A DNA stretch of 60,000 nucleotides from Bugula neritina. Taxonomy: Eukaryota > Bryozoa > Gymnolaemata > Cheilostomatida > Bugulidae. The notes under the pieces are model-generated. The model was given only the letters and a program-made list of their open reading frames with translations. It did no database searches and was not told the origin of the DNA. The stretch is taken from positions 28,069,628-28,129,627 of the forward strand of contig OZ037767.1 of assembly GCA_964035545.1 (NCBI GenBank), read 5' to 3'. Of this stretch, positions 1 through 13,100 are shown one piece after another. The translations under genes and the position numbers were made by a program. The stretch's first letter is position 1. Each line of letters opens with the position of its first letter.

Positions 1-170
1 AAGATAAAGAAAGCCTGAATTAGGTTAGTGATTGGGATAATACAAAGTAGTTTCAACTGCCAACTAAGAGAAATGCATTAACGAAGCAAAAATATTAAAC
101 AATATTGCAAGAAATAAAAATATAGCAGGTGATGTAGTTTCACACACAATTGACTCATAAGTAGTCGTAC

Positions 171-3100
171 CAGGAGTGGAGGTTTGGGGGGTAGTTTAGC
201 ATTGAGCTCATCTTCGGCATGCCGTTTGTCATGCTGCGCGACCGTCGTGTGCCGCATGAATGAGTGATGACAACCTGGGCGCAGACAGTGATAGTGACAC
301 GAGTTGCGGTTATTGCTGCAGTTAACACCTCTGCAGTTTACATTCCGATCAAAGTATGCATAATCTGCAAAACAAGAGAGGACAACTTAAAATATTTCAA
401 AAGAATTTTAATGTTGCAGAAAACATACATTATTCCAAATATACTACTACATTAATTATAGGATATTAGTGTGATAGCAACACTAACCAATGAATTCAAC
501 AAAGAAATTTAACTCAAGTGTTTCAGAAACTTTATAATTATAATGTTCTATTTATACATACATACATACATACAGCCATACATACATACAGTGAAACATA
601 CATACAGTCATACCTACACATCTACAGTCATACTTAGTGTAATACGTACATACATAGTCACACATACAGTGGCACATACCTACACTAAATCTAATGCATA
701 CTCGTCAGTGTTTACACATGTGTAGTCACATATATATGCATCATACTACTAAAGCAATATCATGAATTATTTTGTCTCCTGAAACAGCGTGACTTACTTT
801 CAGGTATGACTACAAAGTTATGAAAGTTAACGCTGTGAGCATGCATGACGTCAAGTCGGTTGGTGGACGTGTGACAGCGGGGACTGTTACAGTGGTAATG
901 AGATTCTCGTCGGAACTTGCACAGTTCGTCTGCACATGGCCGACTGATGCTGAAGTTACTGTAGCTCCTGTCAACAAACAAAACAGCATGCAAAATATCT
1001 TAGCAAACCAATTCTGTTGACAAACGATAAAAATAGACTTGTAAGTGAACGCTGCAATAACTAATAGGAACTGTAAATACTAGACATCAAGTAGAGTGCT
1101 AGACGTCAAGTATGATTTAGACACAAATGACAAAAAGTTTGCCATTGTGAGGAAACTCGTATACTTTATGAATTGAAATGAACATTCAACTAGGAACAGT
1201 TGCAACTCAACAAACGTTATGAATCTCACACTTTGGAGTCCTGCGCGGCAAGATTTTTCTGCAGTTGGTCTCCGAAACCACGGTCATCAGAGCATATCTG
1301 AGGAAAAGCTGTTGCAATCTTTGGAGGTCGTCCTCTCTTTTTATTGGCTAATTTAGAGGTAAGAGCCACTTGTGAGCCTCGTTTACCAGTAGCCTGGCTC
1401 ACTCGAGATTCAAACTCATGTTCTTGGAAATGGTCAAGTCTGGCAAAGATATCATCTTCCAAGGCTATAGTTTTACTGCATCCCATCTAGAAATACAAAA
1501 GAAGACATTGCTTATGTATACGACTTGCACCGGCTTGTATCAGCTAGCACATCTAGCCTACTGTAAATATACTGAAAGACAAGTGAAAAAGTCAACTCTA
1601 TTGCATACAGTTACTATTGCATCTAGTAAAGCAATACAAGCAGTATTAGTTGAAAGAGTTTGAGTCTAAAGCGTGGGAATACAGGAAACAGGAGTTACCT
1701 ACCCATTTACAATGGAAATGAGTTGACACTTCAGTGAACGAACAGCCTTCCACTGAGCATTGCTGGCCCTCGGGACAAGTTAAAAAGAGCTGTTCGGTGA
1801 TTTTCTCTTGATTGTCGTGCAACCTGGCGTGGTCTCTTACACCGTCTTTGTTTTTGAATGCATTAAAGCACCGATCAACATTGCAGTGGTAGTGATCTTT
1901 GTAGAGGAGCCAGCATCGTGGATTGCATGGATCGTTAGCTGTATACCTAAAACCAACTCAATATTATGTAACAAACTGTATAATTGCTCATCTCAACATA
2001 TTTTTGTAAAAAATAGTTTCCTATTTAATCACAGCTATTAGTGAGTAAATTACTTTGCAATGCACTATTGATAATGATAATGTTTAGTTATGCGGTAAAG
2101 TTTACAGTAACATGTTTATGTACTTTTAACAGGGTTATTGACTATCAATTCCGGTCACCAATGCTACAGTCAATTACTTTAGTTCCCCAGTTCTACAGTA
2201 TATCAGATAGACTGTAGTACTATTGAACATTAGTGATTAACCGTAGTACTGGTGAACTAAGGTGATCAACTGTAGTACTAATGAGCTACAGACCTTGTAA
2301 GATACTTTTTCCAGAGTTCTGATTGTTTTTCTGTGCTTTTGCCAGATGTTTCCCGATCAGCACCGCTTTTAGCCAAGGCTCCAGGGGAAGACGACTGCTC
2401 GCCAGGAGTTATTCTGAAGTGCCCCATCATACTCTTAGCCTGGTTATTTAGCCTCTTGTTCTTCTCTGTTTTCCAGTTTATGGCAGCGGGTTGGAGCACC
2501 CGCCCTGGAGTTAGGTTGAGAGATTTATCAAATACCTGCTCAGCAGAACTCTCACTCACTGCATCACTGAGCAGCTCATCCGTAACTGAACATGGAAAAA
2601 AATGAAAACTTTCTAAATTAATTGCAACAATAAACCCATCAGAGCAACATCCTTTCAAACATGTAACATGAGTTTGCTCAGAAGACGACAATAATGTTGG
2701 TTGAAAGATCCGTAACAATTAAATACTATTTTATAAGTTTCAATATTTTAAACAAATATTTTGCTTCTAAATTACATTTCAATCAATAAAATACAAAATA
2801 TTTGCCATTTCAAATATAAGTTTTACTACACCATCGACAAAATAATTAAGAGCTGAACATTGAAGCAGACTAGTGTTAAAATGTTATGATAATGTTGTCT
2901 TTGTATTGACAGGCTCAAAATTCAAATTTATGCAGAAGGGAATCTTTGCATGCTTACCATCATTCGCTGTAATAGCAGCGGCAGCAGCAGCAGCAGCAGG
3001 TGTTTCCTGTTTTACTGAAGAAGTAGCTGGGGTTGACGTAGCAACAGGTAGAGTTGGGATGAATGGGTTGATGGGGGGTGCACCGCCAGCCTTCATACCA

Positions 3101-6100
3101 GACATCAGATTTATTCCTTGGGAGAGTCGGGCTACGGTTGAGAGGAGATCTGATGCTGTAAGAATACAGATGTCTATGTGAATACAGATGTCTATGTGCA
3201 TACAGAGGTATGTGTATACAGATGTCTATGTGAATACAAATGCCTATGTACATACAGATGTCTATGCACATACAGATGTCTATGTGTATTCAGATATCTC
3301 TGTGTATAGAAATGTCTATGTGCATATTGATGTCTATGGAAGCACAAACCAGACTCTTCCAACATATGAGAATAAAAACGCACAGCATAAATAAAATCTC
3401 GAAAATGCATCAATTCAACAAGTTTCCATAAGTCCATGAGCTAGCTAAAAATGATTACAACACTGTGTAAGTGTCATAATAATAAATTGTAAACAATGTA
3501 TGTATTGTTGTAGGCAGCTAACATATCTGAGACGTGACCTTACATTCAAGCTTAGCAATATTATTACTGTCTAAAATCAACTTTGTACAAAACTTGATTC
3601 AACTTAATCTACACAGACATTGGCACCAAGTCTTTAATAAATGTGAGGATTATGTGAAGTGGTGGAATACCAGTGGTGGCGGAGGCAGACATTTGCTGTG
3701 GCTCCAGGCTGTTCAGGGTAGCAGCGGTAGATGGAGAGACATACTGCGCTGCCAAGGCAGCTGCTCCTTTAAGAGTCTGCTGCAAGGTTTCGCTGACAGA
3801 GGTGCCAGGGTAGGCGGCCTGGTCAGACTCCTTCTTCTCGTGCTTGCGTTTGTGTGGGTAGAGCTGACTGGTGGAGTGGAGGACGTACTGACACCCTGGT
3901 CGCATGCAGTGAATGTGGTTACTCAACTACAACAGTAATAGCAATGTCATGTGACTAGCATACCAACTATTCGAAAGAGTAAGACAACTCCAATAAATAG
4001 AGGGCAACTGGAAGTTCGTAAAGGAAGTAGTTTATGTAAGTAAGTTGTATACATGAATATCTGGTATATTATATTATCAGATCATATTTACACTAAACCG
4101 TAGGTAAAGTGGGGATAATAGGAAAAAGCTAAGGTGACTTCAATATTCAATTTTTTTGTTAAATTCAATTTTAAAATATAACAATCAGTATTTTTTATTT
4201 TAAAAGAAACTACCAATCTATTACTATTTAAAATAAGAATGTCATGAACAAAAATAAAATTTTAAAATTACATATACAAAGTTGAACAATAAAAGTAGCC
4301 TACCTTTGAATAGGCACAACCATTGTATGGACAATGTTCGTACTTCATGTATTTTTTGAACCCATCTTTGGCCAGGATTTCATCCTTTTGGTGATAGGTC
4401 TTGTGCTTTTCTATATAGTAATATAGTAGTATTATAGTACTATGAGTAATATAGTAATGTGAGTAATACAGTAATATGAGTAATGCAATATATGGTAGTA
4501 TTAGTAATATAACATATAGTAATATTTCAAGAAAGTGATAACAGCTGAAGCAATCAATAGGCTTCATAAATTAAAATAATATTGACAAAATAATTAAGAA
4601 AAATAAAATGATCTTCAAATAAATGATAAACTACTCTCACCCATATCGGCTTTGTTTTTAAAAGTGAAGTTGCATGCCGGTCTCCTACAATGAAAATGAG
4701 TGGTTCTTTGGTTGTAAAAGTCACAGTTAGGAGTCCCACAGTCTTCCGTCGCTCGGAATCTTTGAAAGCCCTCCATGATGATAGCAGACGCCTTCCTATG
4801 GTAGTTGGCGTGCATTTGGACATCAGACGTGCTGACATACACCTTGTTACAGCCAGCCTACAGCACACAGCCCATGTATTTATCACAATTTTACAGTAAA
4901 ATAACTTTAGATGGTCTAACCAAATACTATATAATTATATGGAAAGTTATTCATACAATTACTAGTAACAGTGTACAGCAAAAAATCATCACAGCTATAA
5001 GAGGCTGTGTCAGTTTAGTTGGTTACAAATCATAGACTTAGAACTTTTATAACTCACCTCATTCTGAATAGTTCAAAACAAATGTCCTAAAGTTACAAAA
5101 CGTAACACAAGTTGGAACACAATTCTATGCCATCATATACAGGTTACAGAAGTTGTCTTACCTGTATACAGTGATAGTGTGTTTGTTTGTTGTTGTGAGC
5201 ACACGGCCCAAACTTAGACGTGCAGTCATCGAATGGACTGTACCTCATGAAGCCATGCTGCAGGGAATCCTCTCTCTTCTTGTGCCACTTGTAATGTCTT
5301 ATCATCTCTTCCTTCTTCACTATGATCTGTCACAGTTAATTAATACCATGCAACTCAGCAATAACTAGCAGAGTGCGTCACAACTACACTCCTCAATATG
5401 ACATTTCTATGTGTGGATGACTCAATGTTTACAGTTCCTTCTCGTTGCTAAGCTGACAAATATTGTAAACAAAAAAAATAAACCAACACCTATTATCTTA
5501 TAGCATCATTTAGGATAAAATATTTTCTGTTACACATGATTAAGCGTGTAAGCAAATGTGATGGAATGCCAACTAATGAATTCAAATCTGAAACAGTGAA
5601 CCACTCTTAAACCTGAACTCAAAAAAGAATACGCAGTTTACTTCTAGATCTACAGCAGTCCCAAAATAAAAGTCCAAATAAAATAACTTTTCTTCACAGT
5701 TTTTGGCTGCAAAGTGTTAATTCTAGAGGTTTCAAGCAGCCAACCTATACAACTACATCTTACACCTGTATATGTTTTGGGCCGTTTTGTCCCAGCCAAT
5801 TAAAACTTGTCTACATAGATGTACACAGTGCGTTAGGAAGACCTACCCTTGAAGGACAGTCAAGGCAGTGGAAATGCTCCCGGTAGTTCATACCCATACA
5901 GTAGGAGGAGCCACATTGCTGAGCGCTGGTGTACCGAGTGAGATATTTACTATGATCCAGGGGCTTCTTCGGCTTCCCACTTCCACCACTAGCACCTGTC
6001 ATCAGACAGAATATCAGTAACTCACACCCCCAGCAAACTATATCAGCCTCCACCACTAGCAGTCTCCCAAATCCAACCTTTCACCACAAAGAGTTGCACC

Positions 6101-9100
6101 AGCTGAGTAGTTAAGAGCATCTCTCAACACCACATAAACAATACATGACTTTCCACTAATTAGGGATATTTACCAACTTGTCTGGAATAGAAATAAGTGG
6201 TTATTTATTACAACAAATTCATGTCAACACAACTCCATATATTCTATATGTATCAATATAACAGTTGAAAAGTTCATAACCTATTATTTTTAAAAATATG
6301 CACTTTACCTGGATTGCACTTATAGCTTCTATGAGCACATATCTCACCTACTATGAGCATATATCTCACCTACTATGAGCACATATCTCATCTAGTTTTA
6401 ACATATATCTCACCTAGTTTAAATGATATTCCATGACTGTCGTTCAGTGATTCACCTGAGAGAGAGGCAGGAGAGGCAACTCTAGAATTACCCAGCTCCT
6501 CCGCTTTACATATGCTGGCTGGTAAAAGTAGGTAAGGAAGAGGTAAGTAAAATATTATGTCAAATTAAGCATTAATATTGAATAGTAAATGGGGGGTTTG
6601 TGAAGTGGTAATAATAAATTAACAAACGATAGAGGAATTATCCCCTCTTCATCAAAACCTTATAAGCTTAGAGCAGACATGGGCTTGCTACAACCTTGGC
6701 AATACATAAAACCTTCACTGACAAGAAAAACTGCAACCTTTATTTCTATGTTTAACCCAGGAGGAAAAATACAGAAATTATCACTAATTACATTGTAGGC
6801 CTATGTGCTTATTTCAAGAGTTAGCTTCTATGATCTTATCTGAGGAAATATGATAATTCTACTACTTATTTGTCACTTTTACTAGAAATTTTATTCTGAA
6901 AGACAAGTTATGAAAATTATGCTGATGAAATTGGGTAGATGTGCATATTTGGTTTGATATAGGTCAGTAAATGTGGAACAGCGGAATGAGAGGATGACAC
7001 TAATAAGTCTATTCAAATATCGTATTATCAGTAATGAGTCAGTACAATTCACAGTGTCAGTCAGTCCAAAGTTGGGCGTTTTATTTAGTTTCTTTAAACA
7101 AACATGTGTGGACATAATAAAAAATTGTTCTAAATAAGTCAAGTGTTACTAAAATAGACAAGTTGAAATATTACCCTCTTGAATTGAGTTGAAATAATTT
7201 GTTTTATGCAATGGCTTAACCTTTTTTCGAGTGGCCTATTCTCAAAAATGCATGGTTTTCTCATACAATGCGATTCAATTAGTTTTCACAACAAAATACA
7301 TTTCTTGGCTCTTTTGTGTTTGTTCGAGGTTTTTAATATCACTGACATTTTTACATGCAAATGAAACAATTTGTGGTACAGCGTATTATTTTTCTTTTGA
7401 GGTCTTTTGTTTCTAAAATAATAACTCCAATCTACAAGCTATGACTGTAGATTCAACTAGTGCATAAAGGTTGCCAAGGTGACCACCCATACCCATATAC
7501 ATTCATTAGTGAATGAAAATAAATATGAATGTATGAACAGCTAGGCACTAAGTAAATGCAGCAGTACTTATTCAAAGCAAAATCAATTATTTTAACATTT
7601 CACTAGAGAAATACAGCAACTTAATCAAATGATCTTAAAACTAGACAAATGTTCAAATTACACCAAGTTGAATGCACGCTGTTAACAAATGTAGCCCAGT
7701 TGAAATATCGTGATGCAGCAAGCAGCTTGGTGAGGGCTGAAGGAATGAAAACAATTATGATTCTTCAAACTGTTAATAACCTAACCTCACACACAACTAC
7801 TAGCTAATAACTCTTAAAACATACTGAATAAGTGCAAGCTTATCAGTCCAACACATCAACATCTGCTGTGATGTAAAGCTTACAAGGAACTATAGGACTT
7901 GAAGTAGGGAAATGCAAAGAAAATGCCAAAATCAATAAATCAACCCCAAACTGCTAGGGTAGCATGTATCCTAAAACTGGTGAGAAATTCAAACCTTGTT
8001 GAGCCAGTGCTGCCAGTGATTGGGACGCTGCCGTGCAGTTGAAATCGTTGGAATCTGAGGTTCCTAGAGCCTGGAGCATGGCTGAAAGAAATAAAAGTAA
8101 CTGCATCGTCTGTAAATGAGATTCCGAGTGGAGAGGACTTGCGTTTATAGATAATTAATTATACATGAGGAATGGTACTTGTGAGTAGAGAGAATATTAT
8201 GTGGTAATAGAAAGTTAGGAGAGAGTTAGTTGACAAGATAAACTCTAATCATAAAGGGTGGGATGGGTGAGCAACCCCTCTTACCAGTGTTAGGTAGAGA
8301 GGTTGAGGAAGCTGAGCCATATTGCTGAAAAGGACTTTTATTTCTGCTGACTTGACCACCTCCGTCAGCTGCCACGTGGTCATCTGGTAGATCTATGTAT
8401 AGACTGTGTTCCGAGCTGCCCACAGACTTGCTGTCCTCGGCATTGTTTAGACTGTAGTCTATAAGTTAGCCATCCAAATGTCAAAATGTTTAATACAAAA
8501 CAGTCACGGTCATCTGATTTCTAGTAAAACTGAAGCTAACAATAGTTTTAACAATTACAGGCTTTTCAAAGTTTTTTTTAATAAAAGGATGGATAAAGTT
8601 GTTTGTTATCTTGGGCATGTGGTATGTATTAATTTTGAACTGGAACATTCAGGGTCACCAAATTTAGTCATTGAATAAGATTTTCATCATGTTTTGCCGA
8701 AACAACTAGTGAAATAATAATGTTAGCCCAAAGTGAGTGCAGTATGACGTTTAAAGGATCTTATTATCTCCACACTATAAGAGGCAAAGTTAATTTACTA
8801 ATCTTTACGAATGAGCAAGCTTGAGCTACACAGCTTACAAATATCTCAGTTTAATTTCTACATTTCTTACAAAGTAATGTAAATGATGGAAGATATTGCG
8901 TTAACACCCAGATCTTAGCCTCCGTGTGTTTTATAGAGCAGCTATGCAGGAGCTGATTGTAAGAGTTAACGATTTGCGCTTCTACTAGATTTAAAGAACT
9001 ACTTTATAACTAAGCTGCATTTTGATGCCATTTAGCTAATAAGATGTTTAAATGGCAGCAAGAATCTCTTATCATAACAGCACAAGCAGCAGCAATCTGT

Positions 9101-10160
9101 TCTATTTTTATTATAATTTCTGTGAATTAATGCCAACAGCATAGCTATCTGGTTCCACTAATAGGCAGCTAGTCTTACTAGCCCACACTGCTCTCTTATC
9201 CTTTCAGTGTTTTTTGCCTCAAAAGCTTTATGAAAATCAATACTGCGATTAAATTATGCTAGTTTGTTTCTTCTCGAGTGGATATGCCTAAAGACGAGAT
9301 TTTTTTGTGTTTCAAGTTCAACTTGTTCAAATAGCAGCAAAATCCCTTGATGAATAGAATTGCAAGGCAATTTCTATGACAACATAATTATCCTCAATCA
9401 ATAGATTGAAAAGCTTCAGTTCAAATTAGCATATGCAAAGTAAGATGGGAACACTCTGCCAGCTGTGGTATAAATGTATATAGAAAACCAACTATATTAT
9501 ACAATAACAAAATTAGCACTATAATAAGTAGATATTCTAAATGGCAAAATTCAGCAAAAGAAGTTATATTTCACAAGAAATTTAACTGGAAACCCAAACC
9601 AAAATTCACAAAAACATTAAGGAGCCTTAGCTAATAAAACTTCTTGAGTACTGCACTAAATACATACAGGTCATAGATTAGCTAAACCTGGAATATTTCT
9701 TCTTTTATCAACAATAAAAAGAGCTGACCTGAATTCACTGTGCTGTCCAACAGAGACGAAGATGCTGCCGGTTTCTGCTTCTTCCTTCGAGATGATCCAG
9801 TAGAGGGCGCCACTGCAATCTTACGCTTCAGCACACCAATAGTAGCCTCAGCAGGCATGCCTCCAACATCCAGTGAGGCAGATGGAAAAGGCACCAGTGG
9901 CTGTGCCAGGCCATATCTAGAAACCAGCACAAATATACCATAATATACAGAAGTGAAAGCAATGAGCAAAGAGATGTGAAAGTAACTGCCACTTACTGAG
10001 CTGGTTCACCATCTGATGCCTCTGGCTCAGCTTTAGGAGTGGGAAACAGTGGCTGAGAATGGAAGCTGCCTTCTTGCCGATCAAACGGAGATGTAGTTGT
10101 ATCCTTGACAGCAATGGCCCCACCTTGTAACTTTGCACAAATTGCTGCCAATTTAGACAT
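171..10160 (-). CDS. CASZ1: Castor/CASZ1-type zinc-finger transcription factor (3' end beyond window)
   Basis: Fifteen coding exons, 5' to 3' on the minus strand: 10160-9997, 9916-9729, 8458-8285, 8081-7995, 5995-5847, 5326-5162, 4857-4641, 4410-4304, 3926-3671, 3155-2958, 2585-2294, 1946-1703, 1486-1230, 967-798, 364-171. All junctions are GT-AG and keep phase, giving 954 codons before the open left edge. The start is an ATG opening [10 protein letters not shown]. Eight castor-type fingers (C-x4-C, one with a shorter C-x2-C spacing, preceded by an H-[FYI]-H-C motif) are visible: [81 protein letters not shown]. Linkers such as [16 protein letters not shown] and [11 protein letters not shown] are CASZ1 signatures. 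An AT-hook-like KKRGRPPK lies between the sixth and seventh fingers. The family are nuclear DNA-binding regulators of neural, cardiac and muscle fate. Family assignment is firm; the N-terminus may have other isoforms. Confidence 0.93.
545..725. repeat. Degenerate CATA-type microsatellite
   Basis: Imperfect CATA/CACATA/CAGT tetranucleotide tract in the castor intron between exons 967-798 and 364-171. Confidence 0.8.
3157..3345. repeat. 18-bp minisatellite next to a castor exon
   Basis: About ten imperfect copies of AATACAGATGTCTATGTG immediately beyond the acceptor of the castor exon 3155-2958. On the minus strand the array fills the polypyrimidine-tract region of that intron. Confidence 0.85.
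4415..4515. repeat. AT-rich TAATATGAG-type imperfect tandem repeat
   Basis: Imperfect copies of a TAGTAATATGAG-like unit directly upstream of the acceptor of the castor exon 4410-4304. Confidence 0.6.
6332..6422. repeat. 22-bp tandem repeat in a castor intron
   Basis: Four decaying copies of a unit near TATGAGCACATATCTCACC in the 2-kb intron between castor exons 8081-7995 and 5995-5847. The rest of that intron, and of 8459-9728, shows nothing recognisable. Confidence 0.75.
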
Positions 10161-10184
10161 GACTTTGACCAGTCACTCTACTGT

Positions 10185-13100
10185 CTACAAAAAGCAGCAC
10201 CGGCTTGTAATGTTCTTTAAACCTCTAAGCTATTTGAATAAGTAATCAAAGTAATGAAAAACATGATTTTTTGCATGAATTTAGATTTCTTCACTACCTA
10301 CTCTGTAATGTATTAATAGCCTAGCTGGGTGCTTATTGGGTGAACTTTGTAGTGCCAAAGTGCAAGAAGGTCATAGTGTTATTAACGTATTAAATTCAAC
10401 AATCTACAGGGCAACATTATCAGCTAAAATCAGGCTTTCTGTGATAAATTTTACAGAAATAGGTTCATTCCATAGTTGATTCATTTTATCATCAATTTAT
10501 CAATCAACAGTTATAATTCCATCATATCTTTTCCTAATAAAACTAGTTAAGTGTGAGAATTTGGAACCTTGAAAATCACAATAAACTTATATATTATTAT
10601 CTGTAACACATCAGGTCAAAGTCTGCAAAGGTACTTGTGTTGTAAGACTGTAATGATAAAGTTACTGCGTAGCAGGAAGAAGATACCTTTATTACATTGA
10701 ATCATATTTTTAGATAATAATTATAAAATTTCCACTGCTAGTGCTCATGAAATTACAGCAGATGGTTGTAGTTCCTTTTTGCTATTCATGTTAAAAATGT
10801 AAAGGAGCAATCAGGCAAGCAGTGTGCCAAGATAAAATATAATAGCCTCATGCTATTTGCATTTCGTTAACTGTGCTTTGTAAAGAAAGCCAATAAATAG
10901 TGGTTCAGCCATTTTGTCAATAAAATGCAAAACTAGTTCGTTTTAGCCTCAATAAATAGCAACCAGTTATCCACAATACCGCCTGAAAGACTAAGATAAT
11001 GTTAACTTAAGTGTGTTTGAACAAGCTATGCTCTTAGTGAGAAAAGATAAGTTTAACCATATGGCTACAGAAACAGCAATAATTGTGTCGATTGCAGTAA
11101 GGAACACAAACTACTTAAAACCAACACAAAGCTGAATTAACAACAATTTTTAGCTGCATGACTCCACTAATGATTCACCACAGAACTCTATTATCATCTC
11201 TCTTGTTTGCCAACGTACAAACAAAAGAAATGCCAAAACATGTCTTAAACTAGGATGGCAGCTTCAAGGCTTATCGAAGACTCAGTCAGCATCTGTCACT
11301 GGAGTCTTGGTGCCAGTGCAGAACGTGCTGCTATAGCTTTTTTAATTAAAAATTAAATTCACTTTGATAGGCTATAAAGGATAACTTATTGGTATGATAA
11401 CATTCTAGAAAAAACACCACTAGACAAAGACATTGTGAAATATGAAACTGCTTTAAAACTTAAGTTTTAGCTAAAAATTCAGTATGTAAACTACTTTCAT
11501 TCTATCAGTAAATAGAGACTTAGATTACCTCAATGGCAACTCAAAAAGTGACAAAAAAACTTAAAAACCATGAAAGACACAAAGTTACATGAACAGTGTA
11601 TAAAACCAGTAAATATACAGTATTTCTAAGTATATAAGATTTCAGCTGTTTCTTACCACACTCAATTAAGCCGCTAGTATTATTATAGCAACCAGCATCA
11701 CTCAACCTCAAGTCATACAATGCATAAAACCAATAAAATTAGCCATATCATTAGAAATCGCAAACATTCAGCAAATCATATTCCAATAGGAAAACGCAAT
11801 ACCTCTCAACCTTATACAAACACACTTTTGTGTAGTTTCTATGGTTGCAGCCAAACGTTGCCTCGCATAATCAAATCTTAAATTTCAAATAATCTCTAAC
11901 AAACTTTACTTTAAAAAAGATAAAGTTACTAGGAGTTAATGGAATTTGCCCCTCTACGCTGAAGCTATATGGCAATATGTATGAACAATCCATTTTGATG
12001 GCATTCAATCTACTTTAGAAATTATTACAAGTCTTAGCAACGCTATCGCTAGCATGGTTGAGTATTTTAAACTCTAAGTCAAATCCCAGGAAAACAGTTG
12101 AAAATAACAGAAATGAAAATAAAATGAGTTGCCTACAAGTTTGGGAGGTTTTGGTTGAAGATGAATGGACTTTGCGTAAAGCAAGTATGGTAAGGTAGCC
12201 TGGCTAGTTAGGTAATTATGGGCTTCTGGTTTCACACGCTCTCCATTTATTCAGGTGGAAGGAAGACACGACATGTTCAGTAACTCAACAGCATATTATT
12301 ATGCGAGAAGAAATATGTATAAATACAGCATGGCCTTTGGCAGCGTAGATGATGGAGCTCAGAGTTATGGCTGAACGGAACTTCAAATAATGTTATGAAT
12401 GACAGTTGCAGTACAGAACTGGTTGCTACCAAGACAGTACTTCATAGCTCTACAGTGTAGAAGTGGTTATTACCATGAAGGTACTTTATAGAGTGTAGAC
12501 AACATCGTATGATTTGCTATTGAAATCTGACACACAAATCTTGATACAAGCTAATTCACAATAAAATGTAATAAAATTCATCCCCCATTAAGATAGGGAA
12601 CAAAGAAAAGTGTTAAAGCAAAAAACCTGCCCTTTATCTGATTTCTATTAACAAAAACAACTCAGGGGTAAAAATATTGAGAAAAATAACAAAATCATGC
12701 AAAAACAGCTTCTTGGCGTTGACCTACCTACTAAAGTAAAATATGCAACTGCAAGTAAAAAATTGAGAGGATGTTAAACAATTTGGTACATAGCCCATGC
12801 GTTGAGAGTGTTGAGAGTGTGTAAATGTAGAATTAACTGTTTATGAATGTAAATTGTATAATATAATTGCATGTACATTGTAGTTGCATTCCACACTCTA
12901 TATATATCAGCTTAGGCGGCTCTTAGTTCATTGGACTTCTTTCTATTAGTTATCAGGCAACATTCCTGCACTAAAATTGCTGTATTTGCCGCAAAATGTC
13001 AGCACCTACATATAGTTATAGTGAGGCTTTCAATTAGTATTTTGGGTGAAATCATGCAAAACATAACAACTGAAAGCACGAGCAGAAATAGGCATTCCCT

